From positions 1,922,001 through 1,986,000 of the forward strand of contig CAVZDY010000001.1 in NCBI GenBank assembly GCA_963774195.1: a DNA stretch of 64,000 nucleotides, in the 5' to 3' direction. Below the pieces are notes generated by a model, which was not told where the DNA came from, did no database searches, and saw nothing but the letters and a program-made list of their open reading frames with translations. This stretch comes from Roseiarcus sp963774195. GTDB taxonomy: Bacteria; Pseudomonadota; Alphaproteobacteria; Rhizobiales; Beijerinckiaceae. This document shows, one piece after another, positions 35,897 to 45,453 of the stretch. Positions within the stretch are counted from its first letter, which is position 1. Each line of letters begins with the position of its first letter. Made by a program: the position numbers and the translations under genes.

Positions 35897-36619
35897 TTAC
35901 AGTTCCTCGCGCAACGCCTTCCCGCGCAATTCGCGGTAGAATGGGCGCGACCGAAAACGGCTCATCTCCTGACGCGTCGCCTCCGCGAGATCGCCGAGGA
36001 TCGTGCGGGTGATTCGGGGGATGTCGAGCTCCAGCGCCTTCTCGAGCGGCGTCCAGACGAGTTCGACCAGCTCCGCCTCAGCATGGACGACGCCATCGAC
36101 GCGATGGGCGATGAGCGACGCGTCGGCGATGAAGAAGCGGGCGTCGAAACGCCTGGGACGGCCGGGCGGCGTGATCGCGCGGGCGAGGAAATCGAGCCCG
36201 TCGATCGCGGGAAAGACGCCGGTCGCGGCGAAGCGGGTCCAGGCGCCCTCGGGCGGGTTCTCCGGCGCGCCCCAGTCGGCGACGCCGAGCGCCAGCCCAG
36301 TCTCCTCAAAGGTCTCGCGCAGCGCGGCGAGCGCAAGAGCGCGGGCGAAGTCGGGCGAGGCATGGCGCGTCTTCGCCAGCAGTTTGGCTTCGACGACAGG
36401 ATCGAGTGCGCCGGCGACGCTCATGCGCCGGTCACCCGGCTCCACCGCGCCGCCGGGAAAGACGAACTTGCCGGGCATGAATTTGTGGCCGTCGTGCCGC
36501 CGGCCCATCAAAACGCGCGCGCCGTGGAGGCCGCGTTCGATCAGAATGAGCGTCGCCGCGTCACGCGGACGAAGGGCAGGGGGACGCGGCGCGACTGGCG
36601 CTTCGGCCTCGAGGGTCAC
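35897..36619 (-). CDS. NUDIX hydrolase (NUDT7/8-like)
   Basis: 240 residues. FVFPGGAVEPGDR, an insertion, and ALRETFEETGLALG form a Nudix motif with the REx2EE metal site; the insertion before the helix is as in NUDT7/8 and CoA-pyrophosphatase-like proteins. The start is a GTG at 36619 that overlaps the end of the DUF983 gene (ATGTGA), so it is translationally coupled and belongs to the rnr-DUF983-nudix operon. Substrate is likely a nucleoside diphosphate linked to a small group. Confidence 0.9.
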   Translation of the reverse strand: MTLEAEAPVAPRPPALRPRDAATLILIERGLHGARVLMGRRHDGHKFMPGKFVFPGGAVEPGDRRMSVAGALDPVVEAKLLAKTRHASPDFARALALAALRETFEETGLALGVADWGAPENPPEGAWTRFAATGVFPAIDGLDFLARAITPPGRPRRFDARFFIADASLIAHRVDGVVHAEAELVELVWTPLEKALELDIPRITRTILGDLAEATRQEMSRFRSRPFYRELRGKALREEL

Positions 36620-37032
36620 ATCGGTTCCTTCTCGCGACCGCCGAAGCCGTGCATCCGCAGCGCCCATTGATAGCCGACGAGCGCGCCCTTGACGCGCGGC
36701 AGCAGCGCCAAGCTCGCCGCGACCGTCAGCGCGGCCCAGAAGACCCCGGTCCACAGCATCGGCGCGTCCGGCCAGAGGTCGTCGACCGCGAGAATGCCGG
36801 CGACGATGAAATGGCCGACGATCAGCATGGTGATGTACGGCGGCGCGTCGTCCGCGCGCTGGTGCGAATAGTCCTCGCCGCAACGCGGGCAATTGTCGAC
36901 GACCTTCAGATAAGCGCGAAACAGGCGTCCCTCGCCGCAGTGCGGGCAGCGGCCGACGAAGCCGCGGCGCAAAGCGATGCCGAGATCGCGCTGTTCAGCG
37001 TCCGCCGGCGCGGCGGCAAAAGCTTGGATCAT
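36616..37032 (-). CDS. DUF983 family membrane protein
   Basis: 138 residues. Two CxxC pairs (CPHCGEGRLF and CPRCGEDY) form a zinc ribbon and are followed by two hydrophobic helices (about 67-87 and 90-112). The gene overlaps rnr upstream (ATGA) and the NUDIX gene downstream. The order topA-rnr-DUF983-nudix is conserved in alphaproteobacteria, but the function of DUF983 is not established. Confidence 0.92.
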   Translation of the reverse strand: MIQAFAAAPADAEQRDLGIALRRGFVGRCPHCGEGRLFRAYLKVVDNCPRCGEDYSHQRADDAPPYITMLIVGHFIVAGILAVDDLWPDAPMLWTGVFWAALTVAASLALLPRVKGALVGYQWALRMHGFGGREKEPM

Positions 37033-39308
37033 CGCCTTCGCTCCTTCCTCGCCCGCGGCGCCCGCGCGCCGCCTTTGGAAAGCATTTCGAAGCGCAGCGC
37101 GCCCGCGAAGGGCGCGGCCTCGATAAGTTTCACCTCGACCGTGTCGCCGAGCCGGAAGGTCTCGCCGGTGCGCGTGCCGACTAGCGCCCGATGCGCCTCC
37201 TCGAAGCGAAAATATTCCCCGCCTAAGCTCGCGGCGGGGATGAAGCCGTCCGCCCCGGTATCCCTGAGGCGCACGAACAGGCCCACGCGCGTCACGCCGG
37301 CGATGCGCGCCGGGAATTGCGCGCCGATCTGGGCGCTCATATGGACCGCGATCAGCCGGTCCATCGTCTCGCGCTCGGCGGCCATGGCGCGCCGCTCGGC
37401 GCCGGAAATGCGCTCGGCGACGTCGGCGAGTTGCCCAAGGCCCTGGTCCTCGAGCCCGCCCGGGCCGAAGCCCAGCGCCCGGATCAGCGCGCGATGGACG
37501 ATGAGGTCCGCGTAACGGCGGATCGGCGAGGTGAAATGGGCGTAGCGGCGCAAATTGAGGCCGAAGTGGCCGTAATTCTCGTGCGTATATTCGGCCTGCG
37601 CCTGCGCCCGCAGCACGACCTCGTTGACCAGCGCCTCGGCCGCCTCGCCCTTCACCCGTGACAGGATCGAATTGAAGTGGGCCGGGCGCATCCGCTCGCC
37701 CTTGGCGAGCTTAACGCCGAGGGTGGCGAGGAACTCGCTGAGTTCGCCGATCTTCTCGACGCTCGGCGCGTCATGGGCGCGGTAGATCAGCGGCGAATGG
37801 GCGGCCTCCAGCGTTTCGGCGGCCGCCACATTGGCGAGGATCATGAATTCCTCGATCAGCTTGTGCGCGTCCAGCCGCTCGGGCCAGCGCACCCCAGCGA
37901 GACGGCCTTCGGCGTCGAGGATCAGCTTGCGCTCGGGCAGTTCGAGGTCGAGCGGATTGCGCTGCGCGCGCTCGATCTTGACGACGTGGTGCGCGGCGTA
38001 GAGCGGTTCGAGCACGCTTTGCAGCAGCGGGGCGGTCGTCTCGTCGGGCTGGCCGTCGACGGCGCGCTGCGCTTGCTCATAGGAGAGCTTGGCCGCCGAG
38101 CGCATCATCACGCGATGGAAGCTGTGGCGCTTCTTGCGCCCGTCGACGCCGAGGATCATCCGCACCGCGAGCGCGGGCCTATCTTCGTTCGGCCGCAGCG
38201 AGCAGAGATCGTTGGAGATGCGCTCGGGCAGCATCGGCACGACGCGGTCGGGGAAATAGACCGAATTGCCGCGCTCAAGCGCCTCTTTCTCGAGCGCCGA
38301 GCCGGGCCGCACGTAATGGGCGACGTCGGCGATCGCCACGGTGACGATGAAGCCGCCCGCATTTGCGGGGTCGGGATCCGGCGCGGCGTGGACGGCGTCG
38401 TCGTGGTCCTTGGCGTCGGGCGGATCGATGGTGACGAGGGGCAGGTCGCGCCAGTCCTCGCGATGCGCCATCGTGGCGGGCCGCGCCTTCTCGGCCTCGA
38501 CGAGTGTCGCCTCGGAGAAGACATGCGGAATGTTGTGGGCCGCGAGGGCGATCAGGCTGATCGCGCGTTCCGTGCCCACCGCGCCGAGCCGCTCGACGAC
38601 GCGCGCCGAGGGCAGGCCGAAGCGGCCCTCGCGCAGCATTTCGAGCGCGACGAGATCGCCTTCGGCGGCGTCGCCGCCCATGCCCTGGGGAATGAAGATT
38701 TCCTGTGGAGCGCCGCGTTTTTCCACAGGCAGTGCGCGGCCGGCGCCGTTTTCGAGTTCGCGATAGACGCCGAGGACGCGCAGACGCGACTTGTCGAGGA
38801 GCTTGACGACGCGGCCGCTATAGGCCGGCTCCTTCGGGCCGGCGGCGGGGTCGAATTCGACTCGCATCAGCACGCGCGCGCCGAGGCCCGGCGCCGGAGC
38901 GTTGTCGCGCCTGAGCTTGGGCCGGCGCACCAGGATGCGCGGTGCGTCGCCCCCCTCGCTCCAGTCGATCGGGCGGGCGAGGAGCTCGCCGTCGCGGTCG
39001 CGCTCGGCGATCTCTGCGACCACCATTGCCGGCAGGCGGCCCTGCCGGCTGAGGACCTTGCGGCCGCGGACGACGGCGCCGTCCGTTTCGAGGTCTTTGA
39101 GGAGTAATTTCAGCGCGGTTTTGTCTTCGCCTTTGACGCCGAAGGCGCGCGCGATCTCGCGCTTGGTGATCCGCGCGGGCGGCTTGCCGCCGTTCGGCGC
39201 AGCGTCGCCGGAGATAAAGGCGATGAGTTCGTCGCGCGAGGGGAGGGCGGAAGAGCGCCGCGCTTCGGCGCGTGGCGCGGCGGCGCCGGATGAGCGCCGG
39301 GTTTTCAT
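37029..39308 (-). CDS. rnr: Ribonuclease R
   Basis: 3'-5' exoribonuclease that degrades structured RNA. 759 residues: N-terminal winged helix region with ITKREIARAFGVKGEDK, cold-shock-like domain, RNB catalytic domain with the acidic motif DPPDAKDHDDAVH and FTSPIRRYADLIVHRALI, and a C-terminal S1 domain (VTRVGLFVRLRDTGADGFI) with a basic tail (RAPRARKERRR). Start 39308 is chosen on length and conservation; no Shine-Dalgarno sequence is visible. The frame remains open upstream to 39512. Its stop overlaps the DUF983 gene start. Confidence 0.95.
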   Translation of the reverse strand: MKTRRSSGAAAPRAEARRSSALPSRDELIAFISGDAAPNGGKPPARITKREIARAFGVKGEDKTALKLLLKDLETDGAVVRGRKVLSRQGRLPAMVVAEIAERDRDGELLARPIDWSEGGDAPRILVRRPKLRRDNAPAPGLGARVLMRVEFDPAAGPKEPAYSGRVVKLLDKSRLRVLGVYRELENGAGRALPVEKRGAPQEIFIPQGMGGDAAEGDLVALEMLREGRFGLPSARVVERLGAVGTERAISLIALAAHNIPHVFSEATLVEAEKARPATMAHREDWRDLPLVTIDPPDAKDHDDAVHAAPDPDPANAGGFIVTVAIADVAHYVRPGSALEKEALERGNSVYFPDRVVPMLPERISNDLCSLRPNEDRPALAVRMILGVDGRKKRHSFHRVMMRSAAKLSYEQAQRAVDGQPDETTAPLLQSVLEPLYAAHHVVKIERAQRNPLDLELPERKLILDAEGRLAGVRWPERLDAHKLIEEFMILANVAAAETLEAAHSPLIYRAHDAPSVEKIGELSEFLATLGVKLAKGERMRPAHFNSILSRVKGEAAEALVNEVVLRAQAQAEYTHENYGHFGLNLRRYAHFTSPIRRYADLIVHRALIRALGFGPGGLEDQGLGQLADVAERISGAERRAMAAERETMDRLIAVHMSAQIGAQFPARIAGVTRVGLFVRLRDTGADGFIPAASLGGEYFRFEEAHRALVGTRTGETFRLGDTVEVKLIEAAPFAGALRFEMLSKGGARAPRARKERRR

Positions 39309-39719
39309 GATTCGAGACAAGGAGATAAGGGGAAACTTTCGGATCGGATCGCCGGAGCGCTTCGAGCGAGAAGGGAAGGACGATCCATCGGACAGCGGCC
39401 GTTGTAATGATGGCGGCTCGGGCGCGGGGAGGCCGCAATTTCCGCGCCCCGCCAGGATGTAAATGGGGGCGTTGACGGCCAAAGTCAACCGGAGCGGCCC
39501 TCCGATGAGCAAGGTGGACAGGGGCTAGACCCCTTCTCCCCTTGCGGGAGAAGGTGGCCCGAAGGGCCGGATGAGGGGTCGCCGCCGGTGCGACAGGGTC
39601 CCGCACGCCAAGCCGCGCCTCACGGCGCCACCCCTCATCCGTCGCGCTTCGCGCGCCACCTTCTCCCGCAAGGGGAGAAGGGACCGGGCGGCTCCGCCTC
39701 ACGCGAGGGACAATTCGCT
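39309..39719. other. Gap between rnr and methyltransferase gene, mostly family D repeat
   Basis: 411 bp. A family D repeat pair lies at 39530-39682: CCCCTTCTCCCCTTGCGG...GGATGAGGGG and the inverted unit CCCCTCATCCG...GCAAGGGGAGAAGG. The rest (39309-39529) is the rnr leader; no gene is seen in it. Confidence 0.75.
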
Positions 39720-40397
39720 CTAAGCCGGCGCCGCCTTGCGCAGCCTCAGCATGGTGAACATGCGGAATGGCGCCAGCTCGCGCCGTTCGATCAGCTCGGC
39801 GTCGGGCTGCGCGGCGATCCAGTCGCCGACCGCCGCATAGGGGAACTGGGGATGCCAGCCGAGCCAGGCGGCGGACTTCTCCATCACCGCTTCGATCGCG
39901 GCGCGCGGGCCGCGCTCGGCGCCGAAATGGTTCATGACGATCATCTGGCCGCCGGGCCGGATGACGCGCCAAACCTCGTCGAGCACGCGCGCCGGGCTTG
40001 GCACGACGCTCATCACATAGGGCGCGAGCGCCGCGTCGAACTGGCCATCGGGAAATTCCAGCGCCGCGGCGTCCATCACCAGCAGGTTCTTGACGTGGCC
40101 CAGCGCCTTGCGCTCGACGCGCTCGCGCGCGACCTTCAGCATCGCCGCGCTGATGTCGACGCCGGTCGCCCGGACCTGGGGCGGCATCAGCTCCAGTTCG
40201 AGGCCGGTGCCGACGCCGACCACCAGGATGGCCCCTTCCGGCCCCGCGGCGTCAACGGCGGCGCGCGTCGCCGCCAGCCGGCCGGGATGGAAAGGCAGAT
40301 CGAAAATAAGGTCGTAAACGGGAGCCCAACGGCCGTAAGCGGCTTCGGTCAGGCCTTTAGCGGCGGCGTAGGAGCCGGCCGCGCGAGAATGGGGCAT
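39720..40397 (-). CDS. SAM-dependent methyltransferase, PmtA-like (phosphatidylethanolamine N-methyltransferase candidate)
   Basis: 225 residues. The N-terminal YGRWAPVYDLIFDLPFHPGR, motif I (ILVVGVGTGLELELMP) and GVDISAAMLKVARERV resemble the Rhodobacter/Sinorhizobium-type PmtA that makes phosphatidylcholine. Ubiquinone/menaquinone-type methyltransferases share much of this pattern, so the substrate is not certain. It lies between topA and rnr on their strand. Confidence 0.72.
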   Translation of the reverse strand: MPHSRAAGSYAAAKGLTEAAYGRWAPVYDLIFDLPFHPGRLAATRAAVDAAGPEGAILVVGVGTGLELELMPPQVRATGVDISAAMLKVARERVERKALGHVKNLLVMDAAALEFPDGQFDAALAPYVMSVVPSPARVLDEVWRVIRPGGQMIVMNHFGAERGPRAAIEAVMEKSAAWLGWHPQFPYAAVGDWIAAQPDAELIERRELAPFRMFTMLRLRKAAPA

Positions 40398-40507
40398 GGA
40401 GTTTCTCCCCCTTACTGGCCTTCGCGCACGCGACCGGAGCCGCGCCGGGAGCGCGGCATGTTACGCCACGCCCACCAGCGCGCCAACTTGACCCCAGTCG
40501 CGCCGGC

Positions 40508-43369
40508 TCAGGCGTTCCGCTTCGTCTTGGTTGAGGCCGCCTTTTTCGCGGCCGGCTTCTTGGTCGTCTTGGCGACCGCCTTTTTCGCCGGTGCTTTGGC
40601 GGTCGGCTTGTCCTCGGTCGAGGCCGCCTTGGCCGCCTTCGGCTTGGCGGTCTTGCGCGCCGGCTTTCCGTCCCGCTCGGCGATCAGCGCAAGGGCCTCC
40701 TCGAGCGTAATCTCGTCCAGGGAGGTCGATTTGGGGATGGTCGCATTGACCTTGCCCCAATTGACATAGGCGCCGAACCGGCCCGCGCGCACGCTGACTG
40801 GCCCGCCGTCGGGATGGTCGCCGAGCGCTCTGCCACCCGCGCCGCCGCCCCCGCCGGAGGCCTTGGCGGCGAGCATCGCCACTGCGCCCTCCAACGTCAG
40901 CGAAGCTGGGTCGGTTCCCTTCGGCAGGGTCGCGTTGACCTTGCCGTGATTGACATAGGCGCCGAACCGACCCTGGCGGACGGTGACCGGGCCGCCCAAG
41001 GTCGGGTGATCGCCGAGCGCGCGCCCGGCGTCGGCGCCGAAGCGGCCGCGGCCACCCGCACCGCTTTCCTTGGCGACGATCAGGTCGATGGCGCGATTGC
41101 CGCCGATCTCCAGCACGTCGTCGTCCTTGCCGAGATTGGCGTAGGTCTTGCCGTGTTGGACGTATGAGCCGTAACGCCCGATGCCGGCGACGATCGGCTC
41201 GCCGCTGGTCGGATGCTTGGCGACCTCGCGCGGCAGCGCCAGCAGCGCGAGCGCCGTCTCCAGCGTCACGTCGCCGGGCGAAAGGCCCTTCGGCAGCGAG
41301 CAGCGCTTCGGCTTCTCGCCCTCGCCCTGTTGCACATAGTCGCCGAAGCGGCCGCTGCGCAGGGTGATCTCGTCGCTGGTCGCCGGGTCGATGCCGAGCG
41401 CGCGCACGCCCGGCCGCTCTCCCTCGCCGCCGCCTGCGCCGTCCTGTCCGGTCGGCGCGAGGACGCGGGTATATTTGCACTCGGGATAGTTCGAGCAGCC
41501 GACGAAGGCGCCGAACTTGCCGAGCTTGAGCGACAACTGCCCCTTGCCGCAGACCGGGCAGAGGCGCGGATCGCCGCCGTCCGCCTTCGCCGGGAAGACG
41601 TGCGGCCCCAGGAGTTCGTTGAGGCTGTCTAGCACCTGGCTGGTGCGCAACTCCTTGGTGCCGCCGAGCGCGGTGGAGAAGTCGATCCAGAAATCGCGCA
41701 GCAGCGCCTTCCAGTCGATCTCGCTGTTGGAGACCTGGTCGAGCTTCTCCTCGAGGTCGGCGGTGAAATCGTAGCCGACATATTTGGTGAAGAACGACTC
41801 GAGGAAGGCGGTGACGAGCCGGCCCTTGTCCTCGGGGATCAAGCGCTTCTTTTCGATCCTGACGTAGTCGCGGTCGCGCAGGACGGCGAGGGTCGAGGCG
41901 TAGGTCGAGGGGCGGCCGATGCCGAGCTCCTCCATGCGCTTCACCAGCGTCGCTTCGGTGTAGCGCGGCGGCGGCTCGGTGAAGTGCTGGCTCGCGTCGA
42001 TGCGCTCCTTGGCCAGCCTTTCGTCGGCGCTCATCGCCGGCAGGCGCGCCGAATCCTCGTCCTCTTCATCGTCGCGCCCTTCCTGGTAGAGTGCGAGGAA
42101 GCCGGGGAAGCGGGTGACCTGGCCGGTCGCGCGGAATTCGAGCTTGCGGGCGCCCGCCTCGGCGAGGATGTCGACCGTGGTGCGTTCGAGCTCGGCGCTC
42201 TCCATCTGGCAGGCGAGGGTGCGATTGTAGATCAGCTCGTAGAGCTTGGCCTGCTCCGGCTCGAGGTGGCGCGCGATCGCGCGCGGCCGCAGGCTCAGGT
42301 CGGTCGGCCGGATCGCCTCGTGCGCTTCCTGCGCGTTCTTGGCCTTGACCGAATATTTGCGCGGCGCCTTCGGCACATATTGGTCGCCGAAATCCTTGGC
42401 GATCACGTTGCGGGCGCTGGCGACCGCCTCGGGGGCGAGGTCGACGCCGTCGGTTCGCATATAGGTGATGAGGCCGACCGCGCCGTCGCCGATGTCGACG
42501 CCCTCATAGAGGCGCTGGGCGATCTGCATAGTGCGCGCCGGCGCGAGGCCAAGCTTGCGCGAGGCCTCCTGTTGCAGGGTCGAGGTGGTGAAGGGCGGGT
42601 GGGGGTGGCGCTTGACCGGCTTCGACTCGATCTCGGCCACCTTGAAGGCGGCCGTCTCCAGCGCGGTCTCGAAATCCTCCGCCTCCTTGCCCGAGCCGAT
42701 GTCGAGCCGGGTAATTTTTCTGCCGTCGGCGCCGACGAGTCGCGCCGAGAAGGCGTCTCCGGCCTGCGTCTTCAGATGGGCGACGATCGACCAATATTCA
42801 CGCGCGACGAACCGCTCGATCTCGAGTTCGCGGTCGCAGACGATCCGCAGCGCGACCGACTGGACGCGCCCCGCCGAACGCGCGCCCGGCAATTTGCGCC
42901 AGAGCACCGGCGAGAGGTTGAAGCCGACGAGGTAGTCGAGGGCGCGGCGGGCGCGATAGGCGTCGACCAGCGCCTCGTCGATTTCGCGCGGATTGCGCAT
43001 CGCCTCGGCGACCGCGTCCTTGGTGACGGCGTTGAAGACGACGCGGTCGACCCGCTGGTCCTTGAGGACCTTCTTGCCCTTGAGGATTTCGAGCACATGC
43101 CAGGAGATCGCCTCCCCCTCGCGGTCGGGGTCGGTGGCGAGAATGACGCGGTCGGCTCCCTTCACCGCCACGGCGATGTCGGACAGGCGCTTGGCCGCCT
43201 TGGCGTCGACCTCCCAGCGCATCGCGAAATCGTCCTCGGGGTCGACCGAGCCGTCCTTGGCGGCCAGATCGCGCACATGGCCGAACGAGGCGTAGACGTC
43301 GTAGTCCTTGCCGAGATACTTGCCGATTGTCTTGACCTTGGTCGGCGACTCGACGATCACAACCTTCAT
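40508..43369 (-). CDS. topA: DNA topoisomerase I
   Basis: Relaxes negative supercoils. 953 residues: Toprim domain (KVVIVESPTKVKTIGKYLG to FGHVRDLAAKDG and TDPDREGEAISWHV), catalytic Tyr in GLITYMRTDGVDL, one clear zinc-finger (CPVCGKGQLSLKLGKFGAFVGCSNYPECKY), four further repeat units around GRFGAYVNHGK / GRYGSYVQHGK, and a Lys/Ala-rich tail (about residues 905-953) typical of alphaproteobacterial TopA. Start 43369 gives the expected N-terminus. The upstream dprA gene often seen in this order is absent; pyrB is divergent instead. Confidence 0.97.
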   Translation of the reverse strand: MKVVIVESPTKVKTIGKYLGKDYDVYASFGHVRDLAAKDGSVDPEDDFAMRWEVDAKAAKRLSDIAVAVKGADRVILATDPDREGEAISWHVLEILKGKKVLKDQRVDRVVFNAVTKDAVAEAMRNPREIDEALVDAYRARRALDYLVGFNLSPVLWRKLPGARSAGRVQSVALRIVCDRELEIERFVAREYWSIVAHLKTQAGDAFSARLVGADGRKITRLDIGSGKEAEDFETALETAAFKVAEIESKPVKRHPHPPFTTSTLQQEASRKLGLAPARTMQIAQRLYEGVDIGDGAVGLITYMRTDGVDLAPEAVASARNVIAKDFGDQYVPKAPRKYSVKAKNAQEAHEAIRPTDLSLRPRAIARHLEPEQAKLYELIYNRTLACQMESAELERTTVDILAEAGARKLEFRATGQVTRFPGFLALYQEGRDDEEDEDSARLPAMSADERLAKERIDASQHFTEPPPRYTEATLVKRMEELGIGRPSTYASTLAVLRDRDYVRIEKKRLIPEDKGRLVTAFLESFFTKYVGYDFTADLEEKLDQVSNSEIDWKALLRDFWIDFSTALGGTKELRTSQVLDSLNELLGPHVFPAKADGGDPRLCPVCGKGQLSLKLGKFGAFVGCSNYPECKYTRVLAPTGQDGAGGGEGERPGVRALGIDPATSDEITLRSGRFGDYVQQGEGEKPKRCSLPKGLSPGDVTLETALALLALPREVAKHPTSGEPIVAGIGRYGSYVQHGKTYANLGKDDDVLEIGGNRAIDLIVAKESGAGGRGRFGADAGRALGDHPTLGGPVTVRQGRFGAYVNHGKVNATLPKGTDPASLTLEGAVAMLAAKASGGGGGAGGRALGDHPDGGPVSVRAGRFGAYVNWGKVNATIPKSTSLDEITLEEALALIAERDGKPARKTAKPKAAKAASTEDKPTAKAPAKKAVAKTTKKPAAKKAASTKTKRNA

Positions 43370-43558
43370 GCGAAACCGTCCTTCGGCGCCTTCCAGAGAA
43401 GGCAGTCGGGCCAGATGCTCCCGCCTCACGGGCAGGGCGCGGAAAATGGTTGAGGGCGCGCCGGCTGTCAAATTCGGCGTTTCAGCCGCCGGCTCTGACC
43501 CCCCAGCCGGCCGTCTGCTTGCGCCATTGCGGCGCCGCGCATATAGGGTCCAGCCTTG

Positions 43559-44509
43559 ATGACGTCAACGCCGCCCGCCGCCCAATTCCAACGCCGCTGC
43601 CTGCTCGGCATCGAAGGCCTGTCCCGGCCCGAGATCGAATCGCTGCTCGATCTCGCTGACGAGGCGGTGGCGATTTCCCGCCAGGTCGAGAAGAAGCGCG
43701 CCACCTTGCGCGGGCGCACGCAGATCAACCTCTTCTTCGAGGCCTCGACTCGCACCCAGTCCTCCTTCGAGATCGCCGGCAAGCGCCTCGGCGCCGACGT
43801 GATGAACATGGCGGTCGGCAATTCCAGCGTGACGAAGGGCGAGACGCTGATCGACACGGCGATGACGCTCAACGCCATGCGGCCCGACATCATCGTGGTG
43901 CGCCACAACCAGGCGGGCGCGGTCCATCTCCTTGCCCGGAAGGTCGATTGCGCCGTCGTCAACGCGGGCGACGGGGCGCACGAGCATCCGACCCAGGCGC
44001 TGCTCGACGCCCTCACCATCCGCCGCAACCTTGGCCGTATCGAAGGCCTGACGGTCGCCATCTGCGGCGACATCCTGCATTCGCGCGTCGCGCGCTCGAA
44101 CATCCTGCTGCTCGGCACGATGGGCGCCCATGTCCGGGTCGTCGGCCCGTCGACGCTGCTGCCGGCGGGGATCGAGTCGATGGGCGTCGAGGTTTTCCGC
44201 GACATGAAGGCGGGGCTGAACGACGCCGACGTCGTGATGATGCTGCGCCTGCAGCGCGAGCGCATGAGCGGCGCCTTCGTGCCCTCGACGAAGGAATATT
44301 TCCGCTATTTCGGCCTCGACCAGGAAAAGCTGAACTACGCCAAGCCCGGCGCGCTGGTGATGCACCCCGGCCCGATGAACCGCGGCGTCGAGATCGATTC
44401 GCTGGTCGCCGACGGCGCCCAGTCGCTGATCCGCGAGCAAGTCGAAATGGGCGTCGCCGTCCGCATGGCCGTGCTCGAAGCGCTGGCGCGGCATTTGCCG
44501 AACGAGTGA
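43559..44509 (+). CDS. pyrB: Aspartate carbamoyltransferase catalytic subunit
   Basis: Condenses carbamoyl phosphate with aspartate in pyrimidine synthesis. 316 residues; carbamoyl-phosphate motif STRTQSSFEIAGKRLGAD, HPTQALLDALTI, and the aspartate-side HPGPMNRGVEI are intact. A TTG directly before the ATG at 43559 could serve instead. The usual partner pyrC does not follow; a 14-bp hairpin terminator lies after the stop. Confidence 0.97.
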   Translation: MTSTPPAAQFQRRCLLGIEGLSRPEIESLLDLADEAVAISRQVEKKRATLRGRTQINLFFEASTRTQSSFEIAGKRLGADVMNMAVGNSSVTKGETLIDTAMTLNAMRPDIIVVRHNQAGAVHLLARKVDCAVVNAGDGAHEHPTQALLDALTIRRNLGRIEGLTVAICGDILHSRVARSNILLLGTMGAHVRVVGPSTLLPAGIESMGVEVFRDMKAGLNDADVVMMLRLQRERMSGAFVPSTKEYFRYFGLDQEKLNYAKPGALVMHPGPMNRGVEIDSLVADGAQSLIREQVEMGVAVRMAVLEALARHLPNE

Positions 44510-44511
44510 CG

Positions 44512-44541
44512 ACCCCTTCTCCCGCTTGCGGGAGAAGGGGT
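44512..44541. terminator. Strong hairpin between convergent pyrB and epimerase genes
   Basis: ACCCCTTCTCCCGC and its exact complement form a 14-bp perfect stem with a TT loop, 2 bp after the pyrB stop. It is a compact member of repeat family D and probably terminates both convergent genes; there is no T run. Confidence 0.7.
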
Positions 44542-44546
44542 CACCG

Positions 44547-45395
44547 TCAGATCACCCCCGTCGCTAGCGCCAGGCTCTTCACGAAGGGCACGCCGACGGT
44601 CAGCACTTGCTCCGCGTCGCGCACCACCGGCCGCCAGACGGAGAGCGCGCTGGCGAGTTGCGGCATCATGTTGACGAAGGATTCGAGGACGAGGTCGCCG
44701 TCGAAATTCGACTGCTTCAGCGCGTTCATCACGCCGCGCCAGTCGATGTTGCCCGAGCCCGGCACGCCGCGGTCGCTTTCCGAGAGATGGACATAGCGCA
44801 CCAGGCTCCCGCCGTCGGCGAGGGCGACGGCGAAGTTCTTCTCCTCGATGTTGCAGTGATAGCTATCGAGGTGGATCATCAGGGCCGGCTCGTCGATCCG
44901 CTCGATGAACGCGCGGGTCTGAGCAGCCGTATTCAAAAGATGCGTCTCGTAGCGGTTGCAGGGCTCGAGGCCGAGCGTCATGCCGAGTTCGCCCGCCCGC
45001 TGTGCGACGGGCTTCAACGCGCGCGCGATCGCCGTGTACTCGGCCTCGGTCGGCGGTGAACCGCTACGATAGCCGAGCGTCGAATAGGTGACGCCGGTCA
45101 GCGTATTGCAGCCGAGCGCATGCGCGACGTCGAGCGCGCGCATCAGAAAGGCGCGCGCCTCGTCGGGATGGCGCGAGGCCTCGACCTCCAGCGGCAGCCC
45201 GAGCGAGGCGGTCGGCGCGACGCCATAGCGCTGGAAGAGCTCCAGCGAGTGCGGAACGTCCACCTTGTCCGGTTCCAGCAGCGCGATCTCGACGACTTCG
45301 AGGCCGTGGCGCGCCGCCTCTCGCACGCTGAGTTCCGCGCCCTCGCGCGTCCAGCCCGCGGTCCACAGGCTGGAATGCATGCCGAATCGAATCAT
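44547..45395 (-). CDS. Sugar phosphate isomerase/epimerase (ketose 3-epimerase-like)
   Basis: 282 residues, TIM-barrel AP-endonuclease-2 family. Glu in LGLEPCNRYETHLLNT, His in HLDSYHCNIEEKN and Glu in DGDLVLESFVNMMP are at the positions of metal ligands in D-tagatose/D-psicose 3-epimerases. Start 45395 follows GGGAGCGAC. It lies downstream of a LacI regulator on the same strand, which presumably controls it, and 59 bp after a tiny open frame with a strong ribosome site. Confidence 0.86.
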   Translation of the reverse strand: MIRFGMHSSLWTAGWTREGAELSVREAARHGLEVVEIALLEPDKVDVPHSLELFQRYGVAPTASLGLPLEVEASRHPDEARAFLMRALDVAHALGCNTLTGVTYSTLGYRSGSPPTEAEYTAIARALKPVAQRAGELGMTLGLEPCNRYETHLLNTAAQTRAFIERIDEPALMIHLDSYHCNIEEKNFAVALADGGSLVRYVHLSESDRGVPGSGNIDWRGVMNALKQSNFDGDLVLESFVNMMPQLASALSVWRPVVRDAEQVLTVGVPFVKSLALATGVI

Positions 45396-45453
45396 GATGT
45401 CGCTCCCTGATGCGGCGCGTCGGCCGCGCCTACGATATGCGCAACGACGGCGC

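Noticed and set aside
43565..44494. 309-codon minus-strand frame inside pyrB
   Set aside because: Shadow of pyrB; His/Asp/Arg-rich antisense translation with no domain.
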